64,000 nt of DNA, from positions 5,749,001-5,813,000 of the forward strand of contig CATNEN010000038.1 in the NCBI GenBank assembly GCA_950097015.1. The letters are read 5' to 3'. This document shows, piece after piece, positions 54,181 to 64,000 of this stretch. The stretch's first letter is position 1. Every line of letters starts with the position of its first letter. Below the pieces are notes generated by a model that saw nothing but the letters and a program-made list of their open reading frames with translations, was not told the DNA's origin and did not search any database. Made by a program: the position numbers and the translations under genes. This DNA is from Macrostomum hystrix. Lineage: Eukaryota > Platyhelminthes > Macrostomidae.

Positions 54181-54285
54181 GAAGAATTAAACCTGCCGCA
54201 ATTTTTTTTGCGAGGTTCGTTGCTTCCTTTACCGTACGTCTGTCGCCAGGAAATATTGAAGCCGGCAGAAAACGCGACGATTGCA
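54181..54285 (+). promoter_or_regulatory. 5' flank of lectin copy 2 (right of retrotransposon)
   Basis: Continues the lectin 5' flank interrupted at 48992 and matches 62305-62404. The gene's own upstream region beyond about 105 bp is now LTR sequence, so its transcription may depend on the LTR. Confidence 0.8.
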
Positions 54286-54999
54286 ATGTCCAAGTTCACC
54301 GTGCTCTTGATTTTCATCTGGGCCTGCATCAACTCCGCAGTGTGCAGCTCCGCCTGTCCCAGTCCGTTCACCCGACTGTCTAGCGGGCACTGCACCTACT
54401 GGAATGCCAGCAACAGGGCGAACTGGTGCCAGGCTGCCGAATTCTGCCTCAGTATCGGAGGCGAGCTGGCCATCGACCTGGGGCTCATCAGAGCTGCCAG
54501 GACCGGACTGGTCACCGATCGATCCTACATCGGCCTCAACGACTTGCTGATCGAGAGAGGCACCAATCGCATCGGCTGGCAGCTCACCAACGGCAACATC
54601 GCTCAGCTGGAGCCTGCTGACTGGGAACCCGATAGACCTAACAATGTCGATGCGACAGACGACTTTGGCATTGTTTACCCTCTAGGAGTTGCTGGCAATC
54701 GATTCATGTATAAAATGCCCTTTCTTTGCCAGCCGCTGGTGACACCCAACAGCAGCTGGTTCAGGCGGACTGACTTCCTGGGTATCGGCAACATCAGCCC
54801 CGAATACTGCTTCACTGAGGTTAGTAATTTGAAGTTCCAGATCGAGTGTGCGCTCCGCTGCGCCGACAGGTGGCAGTGCAGAGCTGCCATCTACAACAAG
54901 GCCAGCGGCAGGTGCAGGATGCTGGACTTCACCGACGCCAGCGTTGGAGACGCCATCGAGACGGACCCGAACTGGACCAAGCTGGTCAAGGTCTACTGA
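54286..54999 (+). CDS. secreted C-type lectin-like + PAN/apple protein, copy 2
   Basis: 237 aa, intronless, starting MSKFTVLLIFIW (signal peptide to about residue 22). Same domain plan as copy 1. Nearly identical to copy 3 over the first 100 and last 80 residues. The differences cluster at residues about 105-145, around the loop that reads EPDRPNNVD here, EPYGPDNFD in copy 3 and EPARPDNVD in copy 1. The upstream ATG at 54208 in the same frame is not conserved in copy 3, so 54286 is the start chosen. Confidence 0.87.
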   Translation: MSKFTVLLIFIWACINSAVCSSACPSPFTRLSSGHCTYWNASNRANWCQAAEFCLSIGGELAIDLGLIRAARTGLVTDRSYIGLNDLLIERGTNRIGWQLTNGNIAQLEPADWEPDRPNNVDATDDFGIVYPLGVAGNRFMYKMPFLCQPLVTPNSSWFRRTDFLGIGNISPEYCFTEVSNLKFQIECALRCADRWQCRAAIYNKASGRCRMLDFTDASVGDAIETDPNWTKLVKVY

Positions 55000-56080
55000 A
55001 CTGATTATGTAAAACGGCAGTGAAGTCACTAGCTAACATACGAGCTACTGGACCATTCATTTTAGTCTAAAGGATGTATATTAAATATATATAATTTTGA
55101 CCATGTTCAAAGTTGTTATCTTGAAGGTGAAGGTATGCGTACATTTGAAGTATTGAAGTACATTTATTTATTTTCGGTAAAGCTTATCTGTAGAATTACG
55201 AGAATTCTTTTTTCGTAGTTCTTTTAAGTCTATTATTTTTTTATATTTTATCGCTATATTAACTGTATTTTCTCTTCTCTTTGCGATGCCTTACTTGGAC
55301 TAAACTATAAGAAGTTGACTTTTTTTCGTCAAGCGGTAAAAGTAAATCTCATTGTTAGTTTTTAGCTTTTAGTATTTGCTTATCCCAATACAAAATATAG
55401 CAGTGATCGATATGCTTTTTTACTGTCAGCGTCTGTGATGTGACAGTTAACGGTGAATTAAAAAATGTTGCAGCCTCAACCTGACACCTGTCAGGTTGTC
55501 TTACTAGAACTAGTTTAGTCCAAACTTACTAGAAAAACAGTGTGCTTGCGTTCTTTATTAAGCAGAATCTGAGATACCGATCCAGAGAGATCGCCGCCAG
55601 CCGGAATACTGAGCGTCGATAGTCGTTAGGAGATATAGCCTTCGAGACTTTTAGACTGCAATAAACCGCTAGACAAGTTATAGGAAAACTGCAAGTGAGG
55701 ACAAGAGACATAAAACTTGAAGCGCTATAAATATTAAAAATGAAGCTTCAATTTTTTTCTAAGTGACTTCCCTCCAAAGGCAATGCAATGTACAAAAGCA
55801 CTGTTGGAATGCGCGGGCAGACTTTGATCTCTGAAGGGTGTCCATAACATCCAGATAAGCTTGCAGCGCTGAATCTTGCCACTCGGGAATCTTAATAATC
55901 GGGAAAAATTGCATGAAACGAGAGAATCCATTAAATTGAAGATTTGATCGAGGATAAAAGCACTTGCGAACAGCTCGACCTAAGCCTGGTATACAGTTTT
56001 GGACCTCGTTGCCCTCTTTCAGAGATGCGCTGCACGACTTGCATATTGCAGTTGTTTGATATGTGTTACGTTAAAGAACA
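55000..56080. other. intergenic interval; duplicated lectin 3' flank
   Basis: 55000-55498 is the 3' flank of lectin 2, almost identical to 63119-63603 (attaaatatatataattttg, caagcggtaaaagtaaatct). Homology stops abruptly after cctgacacctgtca. 55500-56080 is unique, without a supported gene. Confidence 0.8.
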
Positions 56081-56267
56081 TGTAGCTGACTTGCTACAAA
56101 TGTTACTAGTTAATTTTAAGAGTCGGCAAAAGCTTGAGCTTGTTTATTTAGTTTTGTCGTGGGGTTACATTTAAGTCTTAACCGGGCGACTGTACCTAAC
56201 GATAACAAGGGTCATAGACAATAAGCGGTAAGGGGGAAATAAAAGTACCATTTGAATCTTTAAATAT
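56081..56267 (-). repeat. LTR of second element (left)
   Basis: Begins tgtagctgacttgctacaaa and ends gaatctttaaata in plus orientation; partner at 61135. Confidence 0.9.
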
Positions 56268-56440
56268 ACCTTTTTGCAATTGAATTCGCCGAAACTGCAA
56301 AACAATTCCCCATAGAAGCCAATGTGGTCTAAAAATAGTAAGCCCATAGAAATTAAGCTAAAATTCGAGATTGAATTCGCCGAAATTGCAATTGAATTCG
56401 CACTGGTGACGTGTCTATATGTTGCTAAAATCGCAGCAAT

Positions 56441-57674
56441 TTAAATTCGGCAGTCCTTCTCTATCCTGTTTTCAAAATGCTGAGAGGACCGTACAAGCCA
56501 GTATCGATGACGGATAGATTGCGATAGACTCCTCTTCTTCACCATGTGAAGTGGGGAGGCCCAGGGACTGGCCGAGGGGCGAACGATACCGAAGCGGAGG
56601 AGCTTGTCGAATTCCAACTTTGCGATTTCGTACTTCGCTGGGGATAATGGGCGAGGTCGATAGAATACAGGTTCACTTGTCGTCTCGATGCGGTGTCGCA
56701 CAGATGTGGCGGGTGGCGCGGTGTAGTCCGGCGCCTCCAGTAATCGCGGGAAATTTTTGAGTGGTGTGGTCGGTTCCAGTTGAGCTGTGGCGTTGATTTT
56801 GGAAAGTTGCGCACTCGATGGACTGAGGTTGGCGTAAAGAGATGTCGCTGGGTCTTGTATGCGTCGTGTGTTCAGATCTATGAGGAACCCAAACTTGAGG
56901 AAGAAGTCGGCTCCGAGAATCGGCGCAGTGTCGGTAACGATAAATGATGCAGGGTAGGGTCTACGGAGACCAGGAATTGTAAGAGTGACGCAGCATTGGC
57001 CGAAAGTCGGGGTTTCTCGACCATCGATGCTACAGAGTTTCACATGTGTGGTTGTCAACAGATTTTGAGGAGCGAATTTTAGTGGGAGCAGCGATCGCTC
57101 AGCACCGGTGTCAACTATAAAGGAAACGGGTGAACGGAGAATTTGACACAACAGTAATAGCGTGTTGGCCTGGGAGGGGTCGCGGCTCGGCCGAGGCACG
57201 TGACCCACTAGTTTGACGCCGCTGTCGGCGTTGGGCTGCTTGAGCGGGATTGAGTCGGAGTAGGTTGGCGGCTGGCGAGTGTTATCGTCGGCTTCAGTCC
57301 AGGCCACTGACACCACGGTCGGCAGGTGCGAGCTTCCGCGGCGTAGTACAGGTGACCGTTGCAGATTTTAGGGCGGCGGAGAGAATTTCGGTTGGCGTGA
57401 AAATCATCGCGTCTAGCTCCTCGAAACGGACTTTTCTTGTTTCCTGCAGACAACTGGCCGGGTGCGCTGGCCCGGTTGATTGGTTGTCGGATTGACGATG
57501 CCGGCTAACGTGAACTGGGATTCTAACTGACGGAACCATATTTCTGGGGACTCGCGATAGAACGCGGGCGGTTTGACTGCGTGCTGTGTGATTTGTCGCT
57601 CGGGAATTTGAGGTGTTTCATCGGGTTGCCGCTGTTGACGCTGGGCTTCTCCTGTGCCTGGTTCGTGTCTCCTG
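56441..57674 (-). pseudogene. gag-protease-partial RT remnant of second LTR element
   Basis: The gag-like part (about 57500-57560, PEIWFRQLESQFTLAG) is followed by the protease (FIVDTGAERSLLP, LGADFFLKFG) and the first RT block (EFDKLLRFGIVRPSASPWAS, ending HMVKK). Homology stops there; the remainder of pol is missing. The frame changes between gag and protease near 57300. The 5' end of gag is interrupted by the Harbinger element at 57675, close to where the gag start codon would lie on the far side. Confidence 0.8.
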
Positions 57675-57700
57675 GGACCAATTTCATGAGCAACTGGTAA
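57675..57700 (+). repeat. Harbinger left terminal inverted repeat
   Basis: Starts ggaccaatttcatgagcaac; preceded by ctg (57672-57674). Confidence 0.88.
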
Positions 57701-57968
57701 CTGGTAAATAACCGCAGCTACTTGAAGTTTGGTTTCATGGCGAACTTTAGCAGCTGCTAACTATTAGCAGTCTGGTAAGCTGTGGTTTCACGAATTGGCT
57801 GGTAAAACTGAGGCTGCTTGTATTGATTTAGAACGTCTATGTCTATGGCTCAAAGTATAGGGTGTTCTCGGGGGCTGGTAACGGTTGGTTTCAGGAGCAT
57901 ACCAGCGCTGCTAAAATAACCACATTTTCCACGGTTAAAACTTAGCATCCTACTTAGGTGGCTAAGAA

Positions 57969-59009
57969 ATGGAGCTGCCTATATACGACACCCTTAATTT
58001 GCTCGAAGAGGAACCCGGGCCGCGTCCAAGGGAATTTCGAGAGCGCTTGAACTTCGTCGACGACTGGGATTTTAGACAGCGCTTTAGAATGTTGCCACCT
58101 ACGTTCGAGCATCTGCTCGAACGAATTCGCCCAACCTTGGAGTATGGTAGCGTTCGAAGTGGTCAATTGAGTGCCAGGGAGCAAGCGTTGACCGCATTGC
58201 GTTTCTACGCCTGTAACGGCTTCTACTACGTACTTCGAGACGCGCACGGGCCTTCCGAGTCGTCTGTCACAAGAGTTGTGCGCCGCGTAACGACTGCCAT
58301 CAACTCTGAGCTTTTTCACCATACCGTTGCTTGGCCGGACATCAACAACGTTGTGCAGAAGTTCTTTAACATCGCAGGAATGCCTTCTGTCTGTGGACTC
58401 ATCGATGGGACCCTTATTCCCATTAAGAAACCTGGACTTCACGAAAACCAGTTCGTGGACCGTAAAGGTCAACACTCGTTGAATGTGCTACTTGTGAGCG
58501 GACCAGATCATCAATTTTATTTTTGCAACGTATCATGACCGGGAAGTGTAAGCGACGCAAGGGTGTTGCGCAACAGCAGTCTGTATACACTTTTCCAGAT
58601 GGAGCTATGGCGTCCGATCCCAGGAGCCGTCATACTCGGTGACAGTATTTTCCCTTGCTTGGATTGGTTAATACCACCTGTTCTAGGCGACAATCTGCCT
58701 CCAGCAACCGCCGCATTTAACAGGGCTCAAAAGAAGACGCGATCAGTCGTAGAGCGCAGTATCGGACTGCTAAAATTGCGCTTCCCCTGTCTCAATGGTC
58801 TGCGCGTTCAAGGTCCTGTTTACTCTGCTGAGATAGTCAAGGCGTGTGTTGTTCTGCACAATCTTTGCATTCAACTTGAAGGACAGGTTGACGACAATTT
58901 GGCAGCAGAGCTTTTGCATCCGGTGGTGGGCATCGATATACCCATGGAGGGCGAAGTAGTGAACGCAAACGAAAACCGGCGGAGACAACTTATTGAATTA
59001 TTCCAATGA
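57969..59009 (+). pseudogene. HARBI1-like transposase with one nonsense codon
   Basis: 346 codons read in one frame with a single TGA at 58536-58538; the frame continues without a shift. DDE_4 nuclease features: VCGLIDGTLIPI (first Asp), VILGDSIFPCLDWLIPP (second Asp), RSVVERSIGLLKLRFPCL (Glu) and a C-terminal CVVLHNLCI helix. The N-terminal helical part (FRQRFRMLPPTFEHLL, ALRFYACNGFYY) also matches the family. Only one visible lesion, so inactivation is recent. Confidence 0.87.
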
Positions 59010-59438
59010 CTGATTTGAATCGATAACAGAAACTAACTATTGAAAAGCATGTTAAAGACCAAATGTTAAAGTTAAACGTTTATGTATGCAACTTTTGCGA
59101 ACACAGCGTTATTGAATTTTAATCCTGTCGTATGTTGGAAAGTTAAAGCTTTTAAATTAATTGATAAACACTGTTATAAACACTGAAACTAATAAACGCG
59201 TGAATAAATGATGCAACAAATGTAAACAACACAATGCGTTTTTCGGTGTTCATTCAATCTAAATAACAGCTTTAGCATAGTACTAGCAAGTTTTGTCCCC
59301 GTAAGGGGAGCAGAAGTATTTTTAATTCGTCCAGTGGATACTTTTTAGCAGCTGTAGTTTCAGCTTGTTTTAAGTTACAATGATCCCCCAGCTGACAATG
59401 ATCCCTAAGTTGACCATGATCCCCAAGCAAGATTTTCA

Positions 59439-59852
59439 TTTTTAGTATAGTAGAAGATGAAGCATGTTTTATTCAGTTCTCTGTTCGTTTACAACATCGG
59501 AAATGATTAAAGCAGCGGTGCATTCGTGCAATGCTATGCATTAGTGACACATCACTGATTTTAACATTTTTCATGATATCGTGTTACTTGGCAGAGCTAG
59601 ATCTATTTTTACACCGTGTTTACCTGCCTTCCTGTGCATATCAAACATTTTTAGTATATAAGATGAAGCATTTTTAATACAGTTCTCTGTTTGTTTACAA
59701 CGTCGGAAATGATTAAAGCAGTGGTGCATTCGTGCAATGCTATGCATTAGTGACACATCACTGATTTTAACATTTTTCATGATATCGTATTACTTGGTAG
59801 AGCTAGATCTATTTTTACACCGTGTTTACCTGCCTTCCTGTGTATATCAAAC
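59439..59852 (+). repeat. tandem duplication of about 207 bp inside the Harbinger element
   Basis: 59439-59646 and 59647-59852 share atttttagtat, gttctctgtt.gtttacaac, gtgcattcgtgcaatgctat and agagctagatctatttttac. A few base changes and one small indel separate them. Confidence 0.85.
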
Positions 59853-60175
59853 AAAAGTCCTGGTGAAATTCTGCCGCAATTTTCCCTTGTTTTCCTATAA
59901 GCTTTTCGCTTCCGATTACACTTTATCGCCCATTTTGCGAGGCAAGTTTGTCGCTTGTGACTTGTATCTAGCACCGATGTTTAGGGAAGAGGGGAAGAGA
60001 AGATACAGAAGGGAAGTCGGGACTAGGTGATGTGGGGAGGAAGGGGACATAAGGAAGTTAGGCAGCGGGGAATATGGGAAAGATGAGATGTGGGGAAGTT
60101 TGAAGTTGGGGAAATATTAGTTTGGAAGAATGATATGTGGGAAAGATAGGGGTTTAGCTATGAAAAATAACAGCT

Positions 60176-60815
60176 TTAGCATAGTATATCATCTTGCTGC
60201 TCGAGTTCAAGTTTTCGGATTTCCAGGCGCAGCTTTTTGTTGCGTAGTCGTAGAAACTCGAGAACCAACTCTTCTTTTTCCGTCATCTTCTCCGGCTTAC
60301 TTCGACGTGGTGTCGATGGCGCTTCGTCTGCTTCGTGGCTGAGCAGGGCCAACATCGAAGGCCTGGACATGGATGACTTTTCCGCCGAGCTGCTAGGCAT
60401 AGTACGGTTTAAGTTGTCCATATGGACAGATGCATCGGAAGCGGCATCGGGTCGAATGCAGGGCACACTTTCTTCGACATCAAGCCCACATACCGAAGAA
60501 CTTTCCTTTCCAATGACTTCTAGAACCATACGATCCACATCTGTCTCCTTGGCAAGAGTCCCTCCTCCGGCGCCCGTCTGACGACTAGCGTCTCGCTTCT
60601 TCATTGTTGCCATCCGAATGTTTTTCCACATTGTGTCGTGCAGATATGCAACTGGCTTGCACAACCCATTTGCCTCCATCGTGGGTTCGGATTTCCTCCC
60701 AAGCGTATCGCTTTTTCGATTTGGCTTCTGCGTTATCCGCAAAACTACCGAACAAAACGGCCTTTTTGTCTCTCATGAGAGACAGAAAGAGGAGCTTTTG
60801 CTCCGGCGTGGACAT
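60176..60815 (-). pseudogene. Harbinger Myb/SANT-like DNA-binding partner, frameshifted
   Basis: The minus strand starts MSTPEQKLLFLSLM and runs through KSKKRYAWEEIRT; the Myb-like domain then continues in the next frame (NGLCKPVAYLHDTMWKNIRM) to a long Ser/Glu-rich region and a C-terminal coiled coil rich in E, L, R and K ending at 60176. One frame slip near 60695 separates the parts. This protein class normally binds the transposon ends and imports the nuclease. Confidence 0.75.
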
Positions 60816-61070
60816 GGTTAAAATCTTTTCAGTTTTGACTTCTAAGCTAGCGAGACTAGAGCCTTATATACTACGCGCTCCTTCTCTTTCTCCTTCTCCA
60901 ACTCAGCTTCTTCTTCTGCTGCAAAGCGAATGTCTATGGCACGAATTCAATGCTAGGGGGAATAGCAGTACTGATATTTACCAGCAGATATTTACCAGTT
61001 GCTTTATGAAACCAGTTTTTAGCAGACTGCTGAATATCCACAGTTATTTTAACTGCTGCTAACTGCTAAT

Positions 61071-61096
61071 TTACCAGTTGCTCATGAAATCGGTCC
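61071..61096 (-). repeat. Harbinger right terminal inverted repeat
   Basis: Reverse complement starts ggaccgatttcatgagcaac; followed by ctg (61097-61099). Confidence 0.88.
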
Positions 61097-61134
61097 CTGG
61101 TTTTTGGCATGATGAAACGCTCTGCTACCAATTT

Positions 61135-61322
61135 TGTAGCTGACTTGCTACAAATGTTACTAGTTAATTTTAAGAGTCGGCAAAAGCTTGAGCTTGTTTA
61201 TTTAGTTTTGTCGTGGGGTTACATTTAAGTCTTAACCGGGCGACTGTACCTAACGATAACAAGGGTCATAGACAATAAGCGGTAAGGGGGGAAATAAAAG
61301 TACCATTTGAATCTTTAAATAT
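61135..61322 (-). repeat. LTR of second element (right)
   Basis: Same sequence as 56081-56267 with one extra G. Confidence 0.9.
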
Positions 61323-61684
61323 TAAGAGTTAAAAGAAAGAAGTGAATTTGCTGCTACAAACATACTTGTATTAAACGTAATAAGAAAATATGTCAGAGTT
61401 GTGTAGAGGCTAACTGCAAGCATCTGCAGTTTTCTACATCTGGTACATAATCAACATTTTTTAGTTCTAAAGCTCTATTTTGTTGCATATTTAAGAAAAT
61501 AAAGTTCTATCGTACGACTATTTTCTTATTTAATTGCACTTTAGAAAGCAGTATTGCGATCGGTTTGTGTTATCCGCAACCAATAAGGTGGTTATTGTGT
61601 TCGTTTTACCCCTGAGAACATTTACGGTTAAGGGTACTCAAGCAGAATTGGTGATTTACATCCGGCAAGAATTTCTAGTCGTAA

Positions 61685-61950
61685 GTGGGCGTAAATTCAC
61701 AATTATCCTGTGGATTGAGCCTCATGGGTGTGGGGCTCAAGCCACAGTGAAGTGTACACTGCCTGACGATGAGAAAGTCAGGGCAGATGTACACACCTGT
61801 GTGAGCGTGTGCCTGCGTACGTTATCTGTGTGCGTGTGTGCTCAGGAGTCAGCGAAATGGGCAGAATTGCCTCCTCGCTGGCTGCGGGTCCAGTGTCACT
61901 AAATGATGTGCCATTGCCAGCAGCCCTCCTGCAAATACGGCTCGTATTAC
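61685..61950 (+). mobile_element. SINE-1 copy upstream of lectin copy 3
   Basis: Body in order: gggcgtaaattcac, ctcatgggtg, agtgtacactgcctgacgat, gggcagatgtacacacctgt, gtgtgtgctcaggagtcagc, ggctgcgggtccagtgtcac, ending in cagccctcctgcaaatacgg. Head not recognisable. The rest of 61323-62085 has no supported gene. Confidence 0.8.
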
Positions 61951-62404
61951 GCTCGTACTAATGGTATTTTAAGCATATCCAACGTGTGAGTCCACGGCAG
62001 TATGTTATTAATCGACGTGTCAATAAGTAATGGCATTCATCGTGCCAGAATTATTTCGCAAAGCTCTCGGCCCATATGGAAACTGTCATGGGGGTGACGA
62101 GACGCGGGAGGGTTTGAAGAAGCCAATGGGCGTGTCAGCTGGTCCAGAAAAGCTGCTTGCAAGCATTTGAATGCTAGCCCGTAAAAAGTCTACAACTGCA
62201 ATAGAAAAAATGAGTGTGTGTATAAATACTGGCATCAAACGATGTTCTAAAATCGTGCCCCAGACAATTTCTCCCATAAAATTGTCAAAGCAGCTTCTAT
62301 TGGAAGAATTAAACCTGCCGCTAATTTTTTTGCGAGGTTCGTTGCTTCCTTTACCGTCTGTCGCCAGGAAATATTGAAGCCGGCAGAAAAGCGCGACGAT
62401 TGCA

Positions 62405-63118
62405 ATGTCCAAGTTCACCGTGCTCTTGATTTTCATCTGGGCCTGCATCAACTCCGCAGTGTGCAGCTCCGCCTGTCCCAGTCCGTTCACCCGACTGTCT
62501 AGCGGGCACTGCACCTACTGGAATGCCAGCAACACGGCGAACTGGTGCCAGGCTGCCGAATTCTGCCTCAGTATCGGAGGCGAGCTGGCCATCGACCTGG
62601 GGCTCATCAGAGCTGCCAGGACCGGACTGGTCACCGATCGATCCTACATCGGCCTCAACGACTTGCTGATCGAGAGAGGCACCAATCGCATCGGCTGGCA
62701 GCTCACCAACGGCAGCATCGCTCAGCTGGAGTCTGCTGACTGGGAGCCCTATGGGCCTGACAATTTCGATGCGACAGACGACTTTGGCATTGTTTACCCT
62801 CCAGGAGTTGCTGACATTCGATTCATGCGTAAAAGGCCCTTTCTTTGCCAGCCGCTGGTGACACCCAACAGCAGCTGGTTCAGGCGGACTGACTTCCTGG
62901 GTATCGGCAACATCAGCCCCGAATACTGCTTCACTGAGGTTAGTAATGTGAAGTTCCAGATCGAGTGTGCGCTCCGCTGCGCCGACAGGTGGCAGTGCAG
63001 AGCTGCCATCTACAACAAGGCCAGCGGCAGGTGCAGGATGCTGGACTTCACCGACGCCAGCGTTGGAGACGCCATCGAGACGGACCCGAACTGGACCAAG
63101 CTGGTCAAGGTCTACTGA
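62405..63118 (+). CDS. secreted C-type lectin-like + PAN/apple protein, copy 3
   Basis: 237 aa, intronless, signal peptide MSKFTVLLIFIWAC. Sister of copy 2 with intact 5' flank (62099-62404). CTL domain with ANWCQAAEFC, GGELAIDLG and the loop EPYGPDNFD; PAN-like domain with ECALRC and QCRAAIYNKASGRC. The Arg-rich RFMRKRPFLC in place of RFMYKMPFLC in copy 2 changes the charge next to the loop. Probably extracellular; ligand unknown. Confidence 0.88.
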   Translation: MSKFTVLLIFIWACINSAVCSSACPSPFTRLSSGHCTYWNASNTANWCQAAEFCLSIGGELAIDLGLIRAARTGLVTDRSYIGLNDLLIERGTNRIGWQLTNGSIAQLESADWEPYGPDNFDATDDFGIVYPPGVADIRFMRKRPFLCQPLVTPNSSWFRRTDFLGIGNISPEYCFTEVSNVKFQIECALRCADRWQCRAAIYNKASGRCRMLDFTDASVGDAIETDPNWTKLVKVY

Positions 63119-64000
63119 ACTGATTATGTAAAACAGCAGTGAAGTCACTAGCTAACATACGAGCTACTGGACCATTCAGTTTAGTCTAAAGGATGTATAT
63201 TAAATATATATAATTTTGACCATGTTCAAAGTTGTTATCTTGAAGGTGAAGGTATGCGTACATTTGAAGTATTGAAGTACATTTATTTATTTTAGGTTAA
63301 GCTTATCTGTAGAATTACGAGAATTCTTTTTTCGTAGTTCTTTTAAGTCTATTATTTTTTTATCGCTATATTAACTGTATTTTCTCTTCTCTTTGCGATG
63401 CCTTACTTGGACTAAACTATAAGAAGTTGACTTTTTTTCGTCAAGCGGTAAAAGTAAATCTCATTGTTAGTTTTTAGCTTTTAGTATTTGCTTATCCCAA
63501 TACAAAATATAGCAGTGATCGATATGCTTTTTTACTGTCAGCGTCTGTGATGTGACAGTTAACGGTGAATTAAAAAAATGTTGCAGCCTCAACCTGACAC
63601 CTGTCATTCTTCGTCACTAAATACAAGCTCACATGCTCAACATCTTTGTCTTTAAAAGCTAAAAGTTCCAGAACGGCAGTAGAGAGTCATCCATACGAAT
63701 TTGTGAAAGGAATTTTGCAGTGCATTTAGTGAGCTGTAGTTTGGTGCTGTGAGTCTAGATTTGGAGTCAAAGAATAAAGTGTCTCCCAAGTATTAACACT
63801 TGGGGCAGCCAGTGTGTGCTATGAAGCAAGGTTCAAGTTCAAGTGTTTCGGAGTCTCTTGAAAGAATCTAGGAGTGCAACAGTTAGGAGTGAGCATGCTA
63901 TGAAGCTAGGAGCGAACTCTAGGAGCTAGGAGTGAATGTGGCTCCCTTCATAATAATGTGGAGTGAGTGTATAATAAAACTAGGACTGGGCGTGTGTGTT
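63119..64000. other. lectin 3' flank and unassigned end of window
   Basis: 63119-63603 duplicates 55000-55498. 63605-63735 matches 45513-45640. 63736-64000 contains short direct repeats of the type aggag.gaatg/aggagtg with no gene call. Confidence 0.6.

Larger units (their letters stand above)
57675..61096. mobile_element. PIF/Harbinger DNA transposon, nested in the LTR element
   Basis: 3422 bp. Terminal inverted repeats of about 26 bp (57675-57700 and 61071-61096; ggacc.atttcatgagcaac) with one mismatch, and a 3-bp target duplication ctg on each side, as expected for the superfamily. It encodes a HARBI1-like nuclease (plus) and a Myb/SANT-like partner (minus), convergently arranged. 57701-57968 and 59010-60175 are noncoding. 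Confidence 0.9.
56081..61322 (-). mobile_element. second LTR retrotransposon, internally deleted, carrying a nested transposon
   Basis: Two LTRs of about 187 bp (56081-56267 and 61135-61322), alike except for one base in a G run. A primer-binding site (minus strand TGGTAGCAGAGC) sits just inside the right LTR. Between them are gag and protease/RT remnants on the minus strand and a complete Harbinger insertion. Most of RT, RNase H and integrase is deleted. It differs from the 48993 element in LTR, primer site and protein sequence. No clear target duplication found. Confidence 0.85.

Noticed and set aside
54208-54285. Upstream in-frame ATG extending lectin copy 2 by 26 residues
   Set aside because: Not preserved in copy 3, where the corresponding sequence is out of frame; the signal peptide begins at 54286.
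62351-63148. 265-codon minus-strand ORF over lectin copy 3
   Set aside because: Antisense shadow of a GC-rich coding exon; the same shadow is seen in pieces over copies 1 and 2.

Overview
This is eukaryotic, animal genomic DNA. Genes are split by GT-AG introns, several of them carrying large minisatellites. The window has a clear DSTYK orthologue (an animal kinase), C-type lectin/PAN secreted proteins, tRNA-derived SINEs, LTR retrotransposons and a PIF/Harbinger transposon. The extreme load of short-unit tandem repeats (about 28 arrays, roughly 18-19 kb of 64 kb by hand estimate) and one plausible trans-splice/operon arrangement would fit a lophotrochozoan such as a free-living flatworm. The species is a guess, not something the sequence proves.

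Layout. 1-3.3 kb: minisatellites, ending in an array of eight 35-bp units, most with a CCAAT box. 3.3-7.1 kb (+): a YccV/HspQ-domain membrane protein, followed after about 160 bp by a CCR4/Angel/nocturnin-type EEP nuclease or phosphatase; a strong 3' splice site lies between them. 9.3-30.5 kb (+): three tandem paralogues of an unrecognised type I membrane receptor family (called A, B and C here). Each has a signal peptide, a short cysteine-containing ectodomain ending in an FN3-like segment, one TM helix and a cytoplasmic tail built from many short phase-2 exons. B and C carry tyrosine motifs in the tail. I could follow all three reading frames from start to stop across 7, 12 and 10 exons. 34.2-41.8 kb (-): DSTYK in ten exons with repeat-swollen introns. 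43-63 kb: a cluster of C-type lectin + PAN/apple genes (three intact, intronless, 237 aa each; one divergent frameshifted copy), broken up by a Ty3/gypsy-type element with two LTRs that look identical (48993-54180), a second LTR element (56081-61322) with a Harbinger transposon nested in its gag, and processed or fragmentary pseudogenes (calmodulin, THAP).

The first 46 kb are dominated by tandem repeats sitting in introns and gene flanks; the last 16 kb have almost none and are dominated by transposable elements. The receptor trio and the lectin cluster are the two lineage-specific expansions. The receptors look able to signal through tyrosine phosphorylation, and the lectins look like secreted recognition proteins, but nothing in the sequence links the two directly.

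The most unusual structures are: minisatellite units that carry splice-site look-alikes; a 30-bp minisatellite family present in opposite orientations in two introns of receptor B, flanking exons 2-3; symmetric phase-2 cassette exons in the receptor tails; and clustered amino-acid change in the putative ligand loop of otherwise near-identical lectins.
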